DNA of 64,000 nucleotides, taken from assembly GCA_021832345.1 (NCBI GenBank), contig JAKBKY010000003.1, positions 1-64,000 on the forward strand, given 5' to 3'. Position numbers and translations under genes: made by a program. The notes under the pieces were generated by a model. It saw only the letters and a program-made list of their open reading frames with translations, was not told where the DNA came from and made no database searches. Source of the stretch: a bacterium. GTDB lineage: Bacteria; Vulcanimicrobiota; Vulcanimicrobiia; Vulcanimicrobiales; Vulcanimicrobiaceae. Below are positions 7,836 through 18,231 of the stretch, piece after piece (position 1 is the first letter of the stretch; each line of letters begins with the position of its first letter).

Positions 7836-9161
7836 GTGGCCAAGTCTCGATCCATCTTCTTCTGCTCCGGATGCGGCCATGAGTCGCCCCGGTGGCTCGG
7901 CCGCTGCCCGCAATGCGAAGCCTGGAACTCCTTCGATGAGCGTCCCTTCGTCGTGCCGGCGGCCTCGCGCGCGGTTCGATCCGCAGCCGCGCGCCATAGC
8001 ACACCGGCACCGGTCGCGCTACGCGAGATCGCACGGGAGCGCGTGCCGCGCATCGCGACCGGCGGTCGGGAGTTCGATGCCGTCCTGGGAGGCGGGATCG
8101 TCCCGGGCAGCGTCACGCTCGTCGGCGGGCCTCCCGGCGCGGGCAAGTCGACGCTCGTCCTGCAAGTGGCCGCGACGCTGGCGCGCGAGGGATCATCGGT
8201 GATCTACGTCTGCGGCGAAGAATCGCCCGCGCAGGTGAAGTTGCGCGCCCAAAGGCTAGGCCTCGGCGACGAGGTCCTGGTCTTCGCCGAAACCAACCTG
8301 CGAGCGATCCTCGATGAGCTGGAGCGGCGCACCGTGACCGCGCTCATCGTCGATTCCATCCAGACGGTCTGGCTGCCGGAATCCGAGTCGTTTGCCGGCA
8401 GCGCGACCCAGGTCAGAGACTGCACACAAGCCCTGGTGGAGTACGCCAAGCGAACCGGCTGCGCAACGTTTCTCGTGGGTCACGTCACCAAAGACGGCGC
8501 GATTGCCGGCCCCCGTCTGCTCGAGCATCTCGTCGATACGGTGCTCTACTTCGAAGGCGAGAGTTCAGGCGAGTATCGCATCCTGCGAGCCTATAAGAAT
8601 CGCTTCGGCTCGATCGACGAGATCTGCGTCTTCGCCATGCACGACGCGGGCCTGCGCGAGATCGCCAACCCCTCGGAACTCTTCCTATCAGAGCGACGCG
8701 AACGGCCCAGCGGAAGCTGCGTGGTCGCGTCGATCCTGGGTTCGCGTCCGGTGCTGGTCGAGGTCCAAGCCTTAGTCGGCGAGAGCACGTACGGCACACC
8801 GCGGCGCCTGGCCAATAATCTCGACCAGGCGCGCCTGGCGATGATTCTCGCGGTCCTGGAACGGCGCGTCGGCCTCCAGCTCGGCACTCACGACGTCTAC
8901 GCATCCGTGGCCGGCGGTCTGCGGGTGGTCGAGCCGGCAGCGGATCTGGGCATTGCGCTCGCCATCGCATCGTCCTTTCGCAACATCGCGCTTCCGGCGG
9001 ATGCTGCAGCCTTCGGCGAACTCGGTCTCTCCGGTGAGCTACGCACCGTCAACGCAGCGCCGCGGCGCAGCTCCGAAGCGCGCAAGCTTGGCTACACGAC
9101 GATCTTCTCGCCGGCGACACACGCGGATATCGCCGACGCCATCCGCTCGGCGCTCGGATAG
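7836..9161 (+). CDS. radA: DNA repair protein RadA (Sms)
   Basis: RecA-like ATPase and branch-migration helicase acting in recombinational repair. All hallmarks are visible in order: N-terminal four-cysteine zinc finger (CSGC ... CPQC, residues about 10-27), Walker A GGPPGAGKSTL near residue 97, the RadA-specific KNRFGS motif near residue 255, and a C-terminal Lon-protease-like domain (DVYASVAGGLRV ... ELGLSGELR). 441 residues is the standard size. The GTG at 7836 has a strong GAAGGAGG site just before it; the frame extends upstream into the mobile element but without homology. ftcD follows after 5 bp. Confidence 0.97.
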   Translation: MAKSRSIFFCSGCGHESPRWLGRCPQCEAWNSFDERPFVVPAASRAVRSAAARHSTPAPVALREIARERVPRIATGGREFDAVLGGGIVPGSVTLVGGPPGAGKSTLVLQVAATLAREGSSVIYVCGEESPAQVKLRAQRLGLGDEVLVFAETNLRAILDELERRTVTALIVDSIQTVWLPESESFAGSATQVRDCTQALVEYAKRTGCATFLVGHVTKDGAIAGPRLLEHLVDTVLYFEGESSGEYRILRAYKNRFGSIDEICVFAMHDAGLREIANPSELFLSERRERPSGSCVVASILGSRPVLVEVQALVGESTYGTPRRLANNLDQARLAMILAVLERRVGLQLGTHDVYASVAGGLRVVEPAADLGIALAIASSFRNIALPADAAAFGELGLSGELRTVNAAPRRSSEARKLGYTTIFSPATHADIADAIRSALG

Positions 9162-9166
9162 AGATC

Positions 9167-10012
9167 ATGGCCCTCTATGAGATCGTCCCCAACCTTTCAG
9201 AGGGTCGCGACATGAGGACGATCGACGCAGCCGTCGCGGCCGTGCAGGCCGGCGGAGCGCAGCTCCTCCATCGCACGAGCGACGCGGTGCATCACCGCAG
9301 CGTGCTGACCATCGTCGGCAACGAAGCGCAGCTCCTCGAGGCGGCGCTGGCGTTGGCCGGCGTCGCATGCGAACGAATCGACCTCCGCACGCATCGCGGC
9401 GTGCACCCGCGCATCGGCGCCCTCGATGTGCTTCCTTTTATTCCACTACGCGGCGCGAGCATGGAAGACGCCGTCAGGGTGGCGCAAGTCGCAGGAACGC
9501 GCATCTGGGAGACCTACGGGATTCCCGTCTTCTTCTACGGAGCCGCCGCGAGCACGCCTGCGCGCACGGCGCTTTCGCATATCCGGCGGGGTGAGTTCGA
9601 AGGACTCGAGGCGCGCTATGCCGATCCGGCCCTACGCCCCGACATCGGCTCGCTGCCGCGTCATCCCAGCGCCGGCGCCGTCGCGATCGGCGCGCGAGAG
9701 ATTCTGGTTGCCTTCAATATAGAGCTGGCGACCGGCAACCTTGCCGCTGCGCGTGCAATTGCACGCGCTCTGCGGCAGTCCGGCGGAGGGTTTCAGACGC
9801 TGCGGGCTCTTGCGTTCCAACGCACACAGGATCGCGTGCAGGTTTCGCTCAACGTGACGGACGTCGCGGCGACTCCGCTTGCGCGCATCCTCGAAACGGT
9901 GCGTCTGCTGGCGGCACGATACGACATCTCGATCGCTCGCGGTGAACTGATCGGCTGCTTACCCCGCCAGGCCGTTGAAGACGCGGCCCGGTATTACCTG
10001 GGAGTTCCATGA
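9167..10012 (+). CDS. ftcD: Glutamate formimidoyltransferase
   Basis: Transfers the formimino group of formiminoglutamate to tetrahydrofolate. The 281-residue protein corresponds to the formiminotransferase half only; there is no cyclodeaminase domain. The N-terminus LYEIVPNLSEGRD, the active-site segment THRGVHPRIGALDVLPFIP (with the catalytic-type His) and the C-terminal QVSLNVTD match the family well. It lies between radA and an M16 peptidase, away from the hut genes at 31.8-37.7 kb, and overlaps the peptidase start by 4 bp (ATGA). Together with the HutF-like deiminase, this gives the cell two possible routes for formiminoglutamate. Confidence 0.93.
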   Translation: MALYEIVPNLSEGRDMRTIDAAVAAVQAGGAQLLHRTSDAVHHRSVLTIVGNEAQLLEAALALAGVACERIDLRTHRGVHPRIGALDVLPFIPLRGASMEDAVRVAQVAGTRIWETYGIPVFFYGAAASTPARTALSHIRRGEFEGLEARYADPALRPDIGSLPRHPSAGAVAIGAREILVAFNIELATGNLAAARAIARALRQSGGGFQTLRALAFQRTQDRVQVSLNVTDVAATPLARILETVRLLAARYDISIARGELIGCLPRQAVEDAARYYLGVP

Positions 10013-12699
10013 AACGCTATCTCGGCATCCTCATTCTCGCTGCCGCGCTCGTGGCCGCCAACGGTTGGGCACAGGCAAGTCCAAGAGCTTCATTCTCGTC
10101 GGACGTCTACTCCACGCACCTGGCCAACGGCCTGCAGGTGGTCGTCATCCAAGATCGTTCGACGCCGGTCGTTGAGACCCAGATGTGGTATCGCTTCGGC
10201 TCCCTCGACGAAACGCCGGGCAAGACGGGCCTGGCGCACGGGCTCGAACATATGATGTTTCGCGGGACACACAACGTTTCGGCGGGCGGACTCGACGACA
10301 TCGTCGCCCGGCTCGGTGCCCAGATGAACGGAAGCACGAGCTACGATTACACCAACTTCTACTTCATGATGCCCGCCGACAAGCTCGACATCGCGCTCTA
10401 CTTGGAAGCGGATCGCATGCAGAACCTCGCCTTACGAGCGCGAGATTGGGCCGTGGAGCGCAAGGCCGTGCTCGATGAGATCGAAGGCGACCAGAGCTCT
10501 CCGTTCTTCAATCTGCTTGCCCGCGTTCGTGCGGCGGCGTTTCCCAATCAACCCAACGGCCGCACGCCGCTCGGTCATAAAGCAAATGTCGAACATGCAA
10601 CCGTTGCCGATCTGCGCCGCTACTACGACGAGTGGTATGCTCCAAATAATGCAACGCTCGTGGTTGCCGGCGACGTCAACCATCAGACGGTCTTTGCCGA
10701 CGCAGCGCACTTTTTCGGCGCCATTCCCGCGCGCAAGACACCGCATCACTACGACGCAAACCCCAAGGCGTCAGCCGGTGCCGTGGTCGAGGCCCAGTTC
10801 CCCTATCCCTTTGACATCGTGGACCTGGCCTACGCCGTGCCGGGAGATACGCAACCCGGCGAGCCCGCCATTGCGACGCTTGCGACCCTGATTCAAAACG
10901 AACGCTCGCCCTTCTATCGGGCGCTCGTTCAATCCAACATCGCGCTGTCCGTGCAAACCAATGAAGACACGCAGCTCAAAGGCGGCCTGCTCGATGTTTT
11001 TCTGGTTCTCAATCCAGGGCATACCAGTGCCCAGGCCCAGCGCGTCTTCCAAGCGACGATGAATCGCGTGCTGCGCACCGGTTACGCGCCAAGCCTCGTG
11101 CGCGCGGCCAAGCGCGTCACCCTGGCGCAACGACTCTTTGCCGAGGACTCCATCGACGGCTATGCGACGCTGGCCGGCTATACCTACGGCGTCGTCGGCG
11201 AGCGCATGCGCGACGAACAGAACCGGATACGCGCCTTGACCTCGTCGGATCTTCTAGCGGCAACCCGCGCGTATCTGGCAACGCCGACGGTGGTTGGGCA
11301 CCTGCGGCCTACCGACACGCCGCCAAAACAAAGTTCAAACGCCGATACGACGACCGCCAGCGATAACTTCTCTAAGCGTGTGCCCAACGGCCCGATCATC
11401 ATGCCGAGCTGGATTCGTACCGCCATCGACACGCCGACCACCGTCTCCAGCACGCTTCATCCGGTCTCGTTTACGCTGCCCAATGGCCTGCGCGTCATCG
11501 TCGAACGCAAGACGGACCATCCGACCTTTGTGGTGAGCGGCACGATCGGCTGGTCGCCCGCCTTCGAGCCCAAGGGTTTGACGGGGATCGAAAGCCTCGC
11601 AAACTCGGTGGCCGACTACGGTAGCCAACACTATCCATTCGCCAAGCGGCGCCAAGCCATCGACGATCTCGGAGCGGAGGTCGCCGACGGGCAGAGCTTT
11701 GGAGCCCGCGGGGTGGTCAGCGACTTCGTCCCCATCCTGCGCATCATGGCCGATGGTCTGGTCTACCCGTCGTTTGCGCAACCCTGGTTCGGCATCGAGC
11801 GTGCACAACTGGCGAACAGCCTCAATGCGCAGAGTCGAATCTCGGGCGTCGTGATGAAGCGTGCGTATCTGCATCTTCTCCTGATGCCAGGCGATCCGGC
11901 CCTACGTCAGGCGACACCGGCGAGCGTTCGTCGAATCACGCACGCGGATCTGCTTGCCTACACCAAACGGTACTGGCGTCCGGATCTCACCACCCTTGTC
12001 GTCGTCGGCGATCTCTCGGTCGCGCAGGTGCGTAGCGCCATGTATGCGGCGTTCGGCTCCTGGCAGAACCACGGACCCAAGCCGAACACGCGACTGCCGG
12101 CACTTCCTCCGGCGGCACCCGGACACGCCTGGGTGGGTACCTCGGCCAATCAAGTCAGCGTGCAACTCGGTCAGCCGGCCATCGGTCGCGAGAATCCGGA
12201 TTACGAGGCATTGCGCGTTCTCAATCAGATTCTCGGCGCATCCGGAAACTTCGAGTCGCGCCTCTGGCAAGGGCTACGCCAGAAGCGCGGCCTGGTCTAC
12301 TCGGTGGGCAGCCGGCTTGCGGCAAGCCGTCATCGCGGGGACTTCAGCGTCGACTTCTCAGCGTCGCCCAACCACGTGGTTGCGGCCGTGGCATTGATTC
12401 GCAAGGAGATTCGCCGCCTGCAACGCGAGCCGGTCACCGCAAACGAGCTGGCCGACGCGAAGAGCCGGATCACCGGCAGCGCGCTCCTGCAAGAAGCCTC
12501 AAGCGGTGGCCAAGCCGGACAGCTCTTAGGCCTGGCCATCGAAGGTGAACCGCTGAACTCCATGCGCACGCTGCGAGCGCGCCTGGCAGCGGTCACCGCC
12601 GCCGACGTGCAACGCGTTGCCAAGAAGTATCTCCATCCATCGCGCATGATTCAGATCTACGGCGGCCCGCCGGGGCTCTGGTCGAACACCAGCCTCTAG
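10009..12699 (+). CDS. Exported two-domain M16 family metallopeptidase
   Basis: 896 residues with an N-terminal signal peptide (hydrophobic ILILAAALVAANGWAQA). The first M16 domain carries the inverted zinc motif HGLEHMMF (HxxEH, near residue 80) and a downstream Glu in RDWAVERKAVLDEIEG, so it is probably active. The second M16 repeat (from about residue 485, FTLPNGLRVIVERKTD) lacks HxxEH (it reads GIESLANS) and is the non-catalytic partner. This zinc/non-zinc fusion resembles pitrilysin-type or PqqL-like periplasmic peptidases that degrade peptides. Starts with ATG overlapping the ftcD stop. Substrate unknown. Confidence 0.9.
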   Translation: MKRYLGILILAAALVAANGWAQASPRASFSSDVYSTHLANGLQVVVIQDRSTPVVETQMWYRFGSLDETPGKTGLAHGLEHMMFRGTHNVSAGGLDDIVARLGAQMNGSTSYDYTNFYFMMPADKLDIALYLEADRMQNLALRARDWAVERKAVLDEIEGDQSSPFFNLLARVRAAAFPNQPNGRTPLGHKANVEHATVADLRRYYDEWYAPNNATLVVAGDVNHQTVFADAAHFFGAIPARKTPHHYDANPKASAGAVVEAQFPYPFDIVDLAYAVPGDTQPGEPAIATLATLIQNERSPFYRALVQSNIALSVQTNEDTQLKGGLLDVFLVLNPGHTSAQAQRVFQATMNRVLRTGYAPSLVRAAKRVTLAQRLFAEDSIDGYATLAGYTYGVVGERMRDEQNRIRALTSSDLLAATRAYLATPTVVGHLRPTDTPPKQSSNADTTTASDNFSKRVPNGPIIMPSWIRTAIDTPTTVSSTLHPVSFTLPNGLRVIVERKTDHPTFVVSGTIGWSPAFEPKGLTGIESLANSVADYGSQHYPFAKRRQAIDDLGAEVADGQSFGARGVVSDFVPILRIMADGLVYPSFAQPWFGIERAQLANSLNAQSRISGVVMKRAYLHLLLMPGDPALRQATPASVRRITHADLLAYTKRYWRPDLTTLVVVGDLSVAQVRSAMYAAFGSWQNHGPKPNTRLPALPPAAPGHAWVGTSANQVSVQLGQPAIGRENPDYEALRVLNQILGASGNFESRLWQGLRQKRGLVYSVGSRLAASRHRGDFSVDFSASPNHVVAAVALIRKEIRRLQREPVTANELADAKSRITGSALLQEASSGGQAGQLLGLAIEGEPLNSMRTLRARLAAVTAADVQRVAKKYLHPSRMIQIYGGPPGLWSNTSL

Positions 12700-12713
12700 C
12701 CGCCGGCGTACGT

Positions 12714-14087
12714 ATGAGCATCGTAACGATCGATCCATCCACCGGCAACGTTCTCGAACGCTTCGACTATCAGTCTTCCGCGGATATCGGTCACGTGCTC
12801 GACGCGGCCGTCACCACCCAGCGGCAGTGGGCGGCACGCCCGCCGGCCGAGCGCGCTGCGCTCCTACGGCGCATCGCCGAGCAGTTGCGGAGCGAACGCG
12901 AGACGTTGGCCGCCACGGCGGTGCGGGAGATGGGCAAGCCCATCGTGCAGGCGCGAGCGGAGATCGAAAAGTGCGCCTGGTGCTGCGAGTATTTTGCCGG
13001 CCACGCGGCCGAGATGCTCGCCGATCTCCAAGCGCCGTCGAACGCCTTGCGCAGCTACGTCGCTTATCGACCACTCGGGCTCCTCTTGGCGATCATGCCG
13101 TGGAACTTCCCGTTCTGGCAGGTCACGCGAGCCCTCGCGCCGGCCCTGCTGACCGGCAACGCGGTCATCCTGAAACATGCCGCGCAAACCACGCGCTGCG
13201 GCCTGGAGTTCATCCGCATCGTGCGCCAAGCCGGCGCACCGGACGGCCTCTTTGAGGCGATCCGTCTGAGCGATGAGGACGCCGACGCCCTGGTGGCCGA
13301 CGCGCGCATTGCCGCGGTAACGCTGACGGGAAGTACCCGCGCCGGCTGCGCGGTGGGCGCCGCCGCAGGCACCAGTTTGAAGAAGTGCGTCCTGGAGTTG
13401 GGCGGCTCGGACGCGTTCATCGTCCTGCCCGATGCCGACATCGGACGCGCCGCCGCAGTCGCGTGCGACGCGCGCTTTCAGAACAACGGGCAGAGTTGCA
13501 TCGCTGCCAAACGATTCATCGTCGAGAGCTCATGCTACGATGAGTTTATCGAACGGTTCGAAGCCGGCGCGCGCGCGCTCGTCCTGGGAGAGCCGCTGCA
13601 CGACGCCACGACGCTCGGCCCGCTGGCGAGCGCCCGTGGGCTCAAACTCCTCCACGATCAAGTGCGTGCCACGCTCGAGGCAGGCGCACGACTCGTCTGT
13701 GGCGGCCGTGCCGTCGAGCGCGCGGGGAACTTCTATGAGCCGACACTCATCGCCGACGTCCGGCCCGGGATGCCGCTCTTCGATGAAGAGACCTTCGGGC
13801 CGGTTGCAGCCATCGTGCGAGCGACCGACGCCGACGATGCGCTCGCCCTGGCCAATCATTCACACTACGGACTCGGCGGATCCATCTGGACGCGCGACAT
13901 CGAGCACGCCGAAGCCATGGCAGCGCGCATGGAGTGCGGCATGGTCTTCATCAATGGGATGGTCGCAAGCGATCCGCGCCTACCGTTCGGCGGCATCAAG
14001 CAGAGCGGCTTTGGACGGGAGCTCTCCAGCTTCGGTGTGCATGAGTTCGTCAACGTGCAGACCGTGAGTATCGCCGGCCAAACCTAG
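12714..14087 (+). CDS. NAD(P)-dependent aldehyde dehydrogenase, succinate-semialdehyde type
   Basis: 457 residues of the ALDH superfamily. The catalytic Cys is in NNGQSCIAAKRF (about residue 262) and the general-base Glu in LELGGSDAF (about residue 227); the cofactor region IMPWNFPFWQ and FNPxxP-like FPFGGIKQSGFGREL segment are intact. The short, N-terminally compact form with SCIAAKRF resembles GabD1/Sad succinate-semialdehyde dehydrogenases. It converges with the aminotransferase gene (7 bp between stops). The cognate aminotransferase for GABA is not obvious nearby, so the substrate is inferred only from family resemblance. Confidence 0.85.
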   Translation: MSIVTIDPSTGNVLERFDYQSSADIGHVLDAAVTTQRQWAARPPAERAALLRRIAEQLRSERETLAATAVREMGKPIVQARAEIEKCAWCCEYFAGHAAEMLADLQAPSNALRSYVAYRPLGLLLAIMPWNFPFWQVTRALAPALLTGNAVILKHAAQTTRCGLEFIRIVRQAGAPDGLFEAIRLSDEDADALVADARIAAVTLTGSTRAGCAVGAAAGTSLKKCVLELGGSDAFIVLPDADIGRAAAVACDARFQNNGQSCIAAKRFIVESSCYDEFIERFEAGARALVLGEPLHDATTLGPLASARGLKLLHDQVRATLEAGARLVCGGRAVERAGNFYEPTLIADVRPGMPLFDEETFGPVAAIVRATDADDALALANHSHYGLGGSIWTRDIEHAEAMAARMECGMVFINGMVASDPRLPFGGIKQSGFGRELSSFGVHEFVNVQTVSIAGQT

Positions 14088-14093
14088 CATGCG

Positions 14094-15239
14094 CTAACCG
14101 GCCGCGCGACACCACTTGGCGATGCGCTCGATCCCCTCGATCACCCGCGGCATCGGCCCGACCCAACTCAAGCGCAGCCACCCCTCAAACGACGGACCAA
14201 ACGCGATGCCCGGCACGGCGATAACATCCTCGTCGGCGGCGAGGGCATGCGCCGCCGGCAACGATGCGACACCTGCCGGAAGGCGAACGCACGCATAGAA
14301 GCTCCCCTCCGGAGCGATGAACCGCAACCCGCTCTTGTCCAAGGCATCGACGACGTCCGTACGAGCCGCAGCGTACCAGGATGCATGCTCTTGCAGGGCC
14401 CCAGGCGTACGGAAGATCGAGAGCGCAACGCGTTGCGCAAAGGTATCGGCGCAGGACGTGATCCATGCGTGCGCCTTGATCGCGGCTTTCGTTACCGGCG
14501 CAGGCGCCAAGAGCCATCCCAACCGCAGGCCCGTGAGCGCGTTGCTCTTGCTCACGGAGTTCGTCACCAGCGTGTAGGGGTACAGGCGAGCGAGGGAGGC
14601 CGCATCGTCGACGTACGTCTGTTCACGGTAGATCTCATCGTGGATCAGCCAAACGGGATCTCCACCACGACGCTGTAACGCCACGACCAGCGCATCTGCG
14701 GCGTCCTGCGAGAGCACTCGTGCCGTCGGGTTACATGGAGAGCAGATCACCACAGCCTTCGTGCGCGGGCCGATCGCCGAGAGAATGCGCTCGGGATCGA
14801 AGGCAAAGTCGTCGCGTTCGTCCATCGCGACACCCCGTACAAGCACACCTTCGAGGCGTGCCATCTTTGCGTAGGACGGAAAGGCCGGCTCGACGACGAG
14901 CAGCTCATCGCGAGCCGGATCGAGCAACGTCTTGATCGCAACGTACATCGCCTCTTGCGAACCGGTCGTCACGCACACCGCGTCTTCGCCGGCCATGCCC
15001 GGATAGGCATAGTGGGTCGCGATGGCGCGGCGCAGCTCCGGATCGCCGGCATTGGGGGTATAGCGCAAGCCGTCGGCCTCGACGTCGCGCATCGCTGCCT
15101 GTAAGTGCGTAGACGTCGGCATGAGGGTCGGCTCGCCCAAGCCGAGATCCAGTGACGACGGCCGCTTCTTGCCCGCAATCTCGCGAATCAACGAACCGGG
15201 GATCTCCAGCACGCGAGGGTTCAAGGCCGGCACGATCAT
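14094..15239 (-). CDS. PLP-dependent class I aminotransferase, probable succinyl-diaminopimelate aminotransferase
   Basis: 381 residues of aspartate-aminotransferase fold type I. The PLP lysine lies in TNSVSKSNALTGLRLGW (about residue 230), with the NPT cofactor contact in SPCNPTARV and the phosphate-anchor LRLGW Arg. The start ATG overlaps the dapD stop by 4 bp, so the two are co-translated. That coupling is the main reason to assign N-succinyl-L,L-diaminopimelate aminotransferase (DapC role) in lysine/meso-DAP synthesis. On sequence alone it could be another aspartate-family transaminase. Confidence 0.8.
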   Translation of the reverse strand: MIVPALNPRVLEIPGSLIREIAGKKRPSSLDLGLGEPTLMPTSTHLQAAMRDVEADGLRYTPNAGDPELRRAIATHYAYPGMAGEDAVCVTTGSQEAMYVAIKTLLDPARDELLVVEPAFPSYAKMARLEGVLVRGVAMDERDDFAFDPERILSAIGPRTKAVVICSPCNPTARVLSQDAADALVVALQRRGGDPVWLIHDEIYREQTYVDDAASLARLYPYTLVTNSVSKSNALTGLRLGWLLAPAPVTKAAIKAHAWITSCADTFAQRVALSIFRTPGALQEHASWYAAARTDVVDALDKSGLRFIAPEGSFYACVRLPAGVASLPAAHALAADEDVIAVPGIAFGPSFEGWLRLSWVGPMPRVIEGIERIAKWCRAAG

Positions 15240-16075
15240 CGCGCGACCTCATAGTCGCGCAGCACGCGTTCGAGTGAGGTCTTGCGGTCCGTTGTCGCGG
15301 TCCGCTCTCCAATGATGAGAGCGCAGGGCGTCCCGAACTCACCAGCGGGAAAGCGCTTCGGGAAGATCCCGGGGATGACGACCGCTCGGCTGGGAACCCG
15401 TCCCTTCGTGATGACGGGCACACTCGCTCGGACATCGACGATGGGAGTCGATGCAGTGAGCACGACCCCTGCCCCCAAGACGGCTTCACGCTCCACATGG
15501 ACCCCTTCGACGACCACGCAGCGCGAACCGATGAACGCACCGTCCTCCACGATGACCGGTTGGGCCTGCGGTGGCTCCAAGACGCCGCCGATTCCGACCC
15601 CACCCGAGAGGTGGACGTCGCTGCCGATCTGCGCGCAGGAACCCACGGTGGCCCAGGTATCGATCATCGTTCCGGCGCCGACATACGCGCCGATATTGAC
15701 GTAGCCGGGCATCAACACCACGCCGCGGCCCAAGAACGATCCATACCGCGCGATGCCCGGCGGAACGACGCGCACCCCAAGGACGTCGTAGTTGCGCTTG
15801 ACCGGCAGCTTGTCGTAGAACGCCGGGGTCGGGCCGTGCGGATCGCCGATCCACGCCGCCTCTCGCCGCCGGAAGTAGAGCAGGATCGCCGTCTTGATCC
15901 ACGCGTATGTCGTCCAAGAGCCGTCGCTCTGCAGCGAAGCGACCCGGAGACGACCCGTATCGAGGGCCTCGACGACCTCGTCGAGCACCTCTCCTTCGGT
16001 GCCGCGCGGATCCCCTTCGCCGCGAGCCAGCGCCTCGATCGCCGAGCGTAAGCGCGCCGTCTCTCTCTCTATCAC
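15236..16075 (-). CDS. dapD: 2,3,4,5-tetrahydropyridine-2,6-dicarboxylate N-succinyltransferase
   Basis: Succinylates tetrahydrodipicolinate in the lysine/DAP pathway. The 279-residue protein has an N-terminal helical part and a left-handed beta-helix of hexapeptide repeats (about residues 105-225). Characteristic DapD blocks are RVVPPGIARYGSFLGRGVVLMPGYVNIGA, GTMIDTWATVGSCAQIG, LSGGVGIGGVLEPPQA and a C-terminal region IPGIFPKRFPAGEF (quoted in pieces). The start is GTG at 16073-16075. The gene is divergent from tkt, leaving a 154-bp shared upstream region. A diderm carrying DapD points to DAP-type peptidoglycan. Confidence 0.96.
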   Translation of the reverse strand: MIERETARLRSAIEALARGEGDPRGTEGEVLDEVVEALDTGRLRVASLQSDGSWTTYAWIKTAILLYFRRREAAWIGDPHGPTPAFYDKLPVKRNYDVLGVRVVPPGIARYGSFLGRGVVLMPGYVNIGAYVGAGTMIDTWATVGSCAQIGSDVHLSGGVGIGGVLEPPQAQPVIVEDGAFIGSRCVVVEGVHVEREAVLGAGVVLTASTPIVDVRASVPVITKGRVPSRAVVIPGIFPKRFPAGEFGTPCALIIGERTATTDRKTSLERVLRDYEVAR

Positions 16076-16229
16076 GCCGTCTATGATACGGGACCACGTC
16101 GGCGCCGCCCCGCTTCAGGGAGTCCGGGAAGGCCTCGAGGAGGCCGCGACCCAAGCAGGCAAAGCGGGTATGATCCCCCCATAGGGGCACGCAGCGCCGT
16201 GCCTTAGGTTCCCCTGCGAAGGAGATTTC

Positions 16230-18221
16230 GTGCCGAACTCGCGTGACGACGAGCGCCGCATCAATGCGATCCGCTTCCTGGCGGTCGATGCGGTGCAGAA
16301 GGCCAACTCCGGCCATCCCGGGATGCCCCTTGGTGCAGCCGCCTTTACCTATACGCTCTGGACACGGCACCTACGCTTCGATCCAGCGGAGCCGGACTGG
16401 TTCGATCGCGACCGTTTCATCCTCTCGGCAGGGCACGGATCGATGCTCCTCTACGCACTGCTCTACCTCACCGGCTACGCCGTCTCCATGGACGACCTCA
16501 AGTCGTTCCGGCAGTTCGGCAGCCTCACCCCGGGGCACCCGGAGTTCGGGCACACGCCGGGCGTCAGCGCGACGACCGGACCGCTGGGCCAGGGCGTCGG
16601 CAACGCGGTCGGCATGGCGATCGCGCAAGCCCACCTGGCCGCCCGCTTCAACCGCGATGCGCGGATCGTCGAGCATTTCACGTACTGCATCTGCGGCGAC
16701 GGCGACCTCATGGAGGGCATTAGCCAAGAGGCGCTCTCGCTCGCTGGACACCTGCGGCTGGGCAAGCTGATCCTGCTCTACGACGACAACCAGGTGTCCC
16801 TCGCCGGGCCGACGGAGATCACGCTCAACGACGACGTTCTTGGCCGGTTTGAAGCCTCCGGTTGGCACGTGCAACGCGTGACCGACGGCAACGATGTCGC
16901 CGCGGTTGACGGGGCACTCACCGCCGCCAAGAACGTAACCGACCGCCCGTCGCTGCTCGCCTTGCGTACCCATATCGGGTATGGATCACCCGAACAAGAT
17001 AGCTTCAAGGCACACGGCGAGCCGCTGGGCCCGGAGAACGTCGCCAAGACCAAGGAGCGGCTCGGCTGGCCGCTGACGCCCGCGTTTGAGGTGCCCGACG
17101 ACGTCCTCGCCTTCTTCCGCGAGGTGGGTCGCCGCGGAGGTGCCCTCAACGCGCAGTGGCAGAGCGCCTTCCGGATGTGGGAAGCCGCGCATCCGGATCT
17201 GGCCCAAGAGTTCCAGCAGATCGCCGCAGGCAAACCGACAACCTCCCTCGCCTGGCCGCAGTTCGATGCAGCCAACGGCAGTGTGGCAACGCGCGACGCG
17301 GGCGGTCTAGTGATGAACGCCATCGCCGCGAGTCTCCCGGAGCTGATCGGCGGCTCGGCAGACCTCGATCCGTCGACCAAGACCTATCTTCACGGCGCCG
17401 GAGATTTCGAGCCCGGCTCTTACGAAGGGCGCAACATCCACTTCGGCGTACGCGAACACGCGATGGGCGCCATCGCCAACGGCATCGCCTACCACGGCAG
17501 CCTCCTGCCGTTCACCGCGACCTTCTTCAACTTCTCCGATTACATGAAGCCGGCGATCCGGCTGGCGGCACTCTCCAACCTCCACGTCCTCTTCATCTTC
17601 ACCCATGACTCGATCTTTCTGGGTGAAGATGGGCCGACGCACCAACCGGTAGAGCAACTGGCGATGCTTCGCGCGATGCCCAACCTCACGGTCGTTCGTC
17701 CGGCTGACGCGCTGGAGGTGGCAGAGGCCTGGAAACTCATGATCGCGCCGCAGAGCGGGCCTTGGGCGCTGGTTTTAACGCGGCAGAAGACGCCGTTCCT
17801 CGGCGAACGCGTAGCGGCAGTGGAGCGCGGAGCGTACATCATCGCCGATGCCGGCGGAACCGCCGATCTGATCTTGATCGCGACCGGCTCCGAGGTGGCG
17901 TGTGCCCTCGAAACGCGGCGCTTGCTGGCCGCCGGCGGCATCGCGGCTCGCGTCGTTTCGATGCCCTCCTGGGAGCTCTTCGAGCGGCAGCCTCAATCCT
18001 ACCGCGATGAGATTCTCCCGCCCGGCATTACGGCACGCATGTCCATCGAAGCCGCCGCGACGTTTGGTTGGGAACGCTGGACCGGATCGCAAGGCTACGC
18101 CTTCGGCGTGGATCGCTTCGGCGCATCGGCGCCGCTGGCGGCCATCGCCGAGGCCTATGGATTCACCCCGGCAAACCTCGCGGCAGTCGCCGCCGAGCGA
18201 TTCGCCTTCGCTACGCATTAG
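16230..18221 (+). CDS. tkt: Transketolase
   Basis: 663-residue thiamine-diphosphate enzyme moving two-carbon ketol units in the pentose phosphate (and, if present, Calvin) cycle. The cofactor motif GDGDLMEG starting near residue 150 ends in [15 protein letters not shown] at the N-terminus, the catalytic-region HxPGHPE-like [10 protein letters not shown] and [19 protein letters not shown] are all present. GTG start at 16230 with a clear GAAGGAG site. A hairpin with arms GGCACG and CGTGCC (16186-16203) lies in its leader. First gene of the pentose-phosphate operon; the fused tal-pgi begins 10 bp later. Confidence 0.97.
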   Translation: MPNSRDDERRINAIRFLAVDAVQKANSGHPGMPLGAAAFTYTLWTRHLRFDPAEPDWFDRDRFILSAGHGSMLLYALLYLTGYAVSMDDLKSFRQFGSLTPGHPEFGHTPGVSATTGPLGQGVGNAVGMAIAQAHLAARFNRDARIVEHFTYCICGDGDLMEGISQEALSLAGHLRLGKLILLYDDNQVSLAGPTEITLNDDVLGRFEASGWHVQRVTDGNDVAAVDGALTAAKNVTDRPSLLALRTHIGYGSPEQDSFKAHGEPLGPENVAKTKERLGWPLTPAFEVPDDVLAFFREVGRRGGALNAQWQSAFRMWEAAHPDLAQEFQQIAAGKPTTSLAWPQFDAANGSVATRDAGGLVMNAIAASLPELIGGSADLDPSTKTYLHGAGDFEPGSYEGRNIHFGVREHAMGAIANGIAYHGSLLPFTATFFNFSDYMKPAIRLAALSNLHVLFIFTHDSIFLGEDGPTHQPVEQLAMLRAMPNLTVVRPADALEVAEAWKLMIAPQSGPWALVLTRQKTPFLGERVAAVERGAYIIADAGGTADLILIATGSEVACALETRRLLAAGGIAARVVSMPSWELFERQPQSYRDEILPPGITARMSIEAAATFGWERWTGSQGYAFGVDRFGASAPLAAIAEAYGFTPANLAAVAAERFAFATH

Positions 18222-18231
18222 GAGCATCTTC

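Noticed and set aside
12864-13229. Long open frames antisense to the aldehyde dehydrogenase gene
   Set aside because: Mirror frames caused by GC-rich third codon positions; no domain and Arg/Pro/Ala-biased composition.
17902-18231. Extension of the Tal-Pgi frame upstream into tkt
   Set aside because: The extension overlaps the tkt coding region and lacks transaldolase similarity; GTG 18232 fits the family N-terminus.
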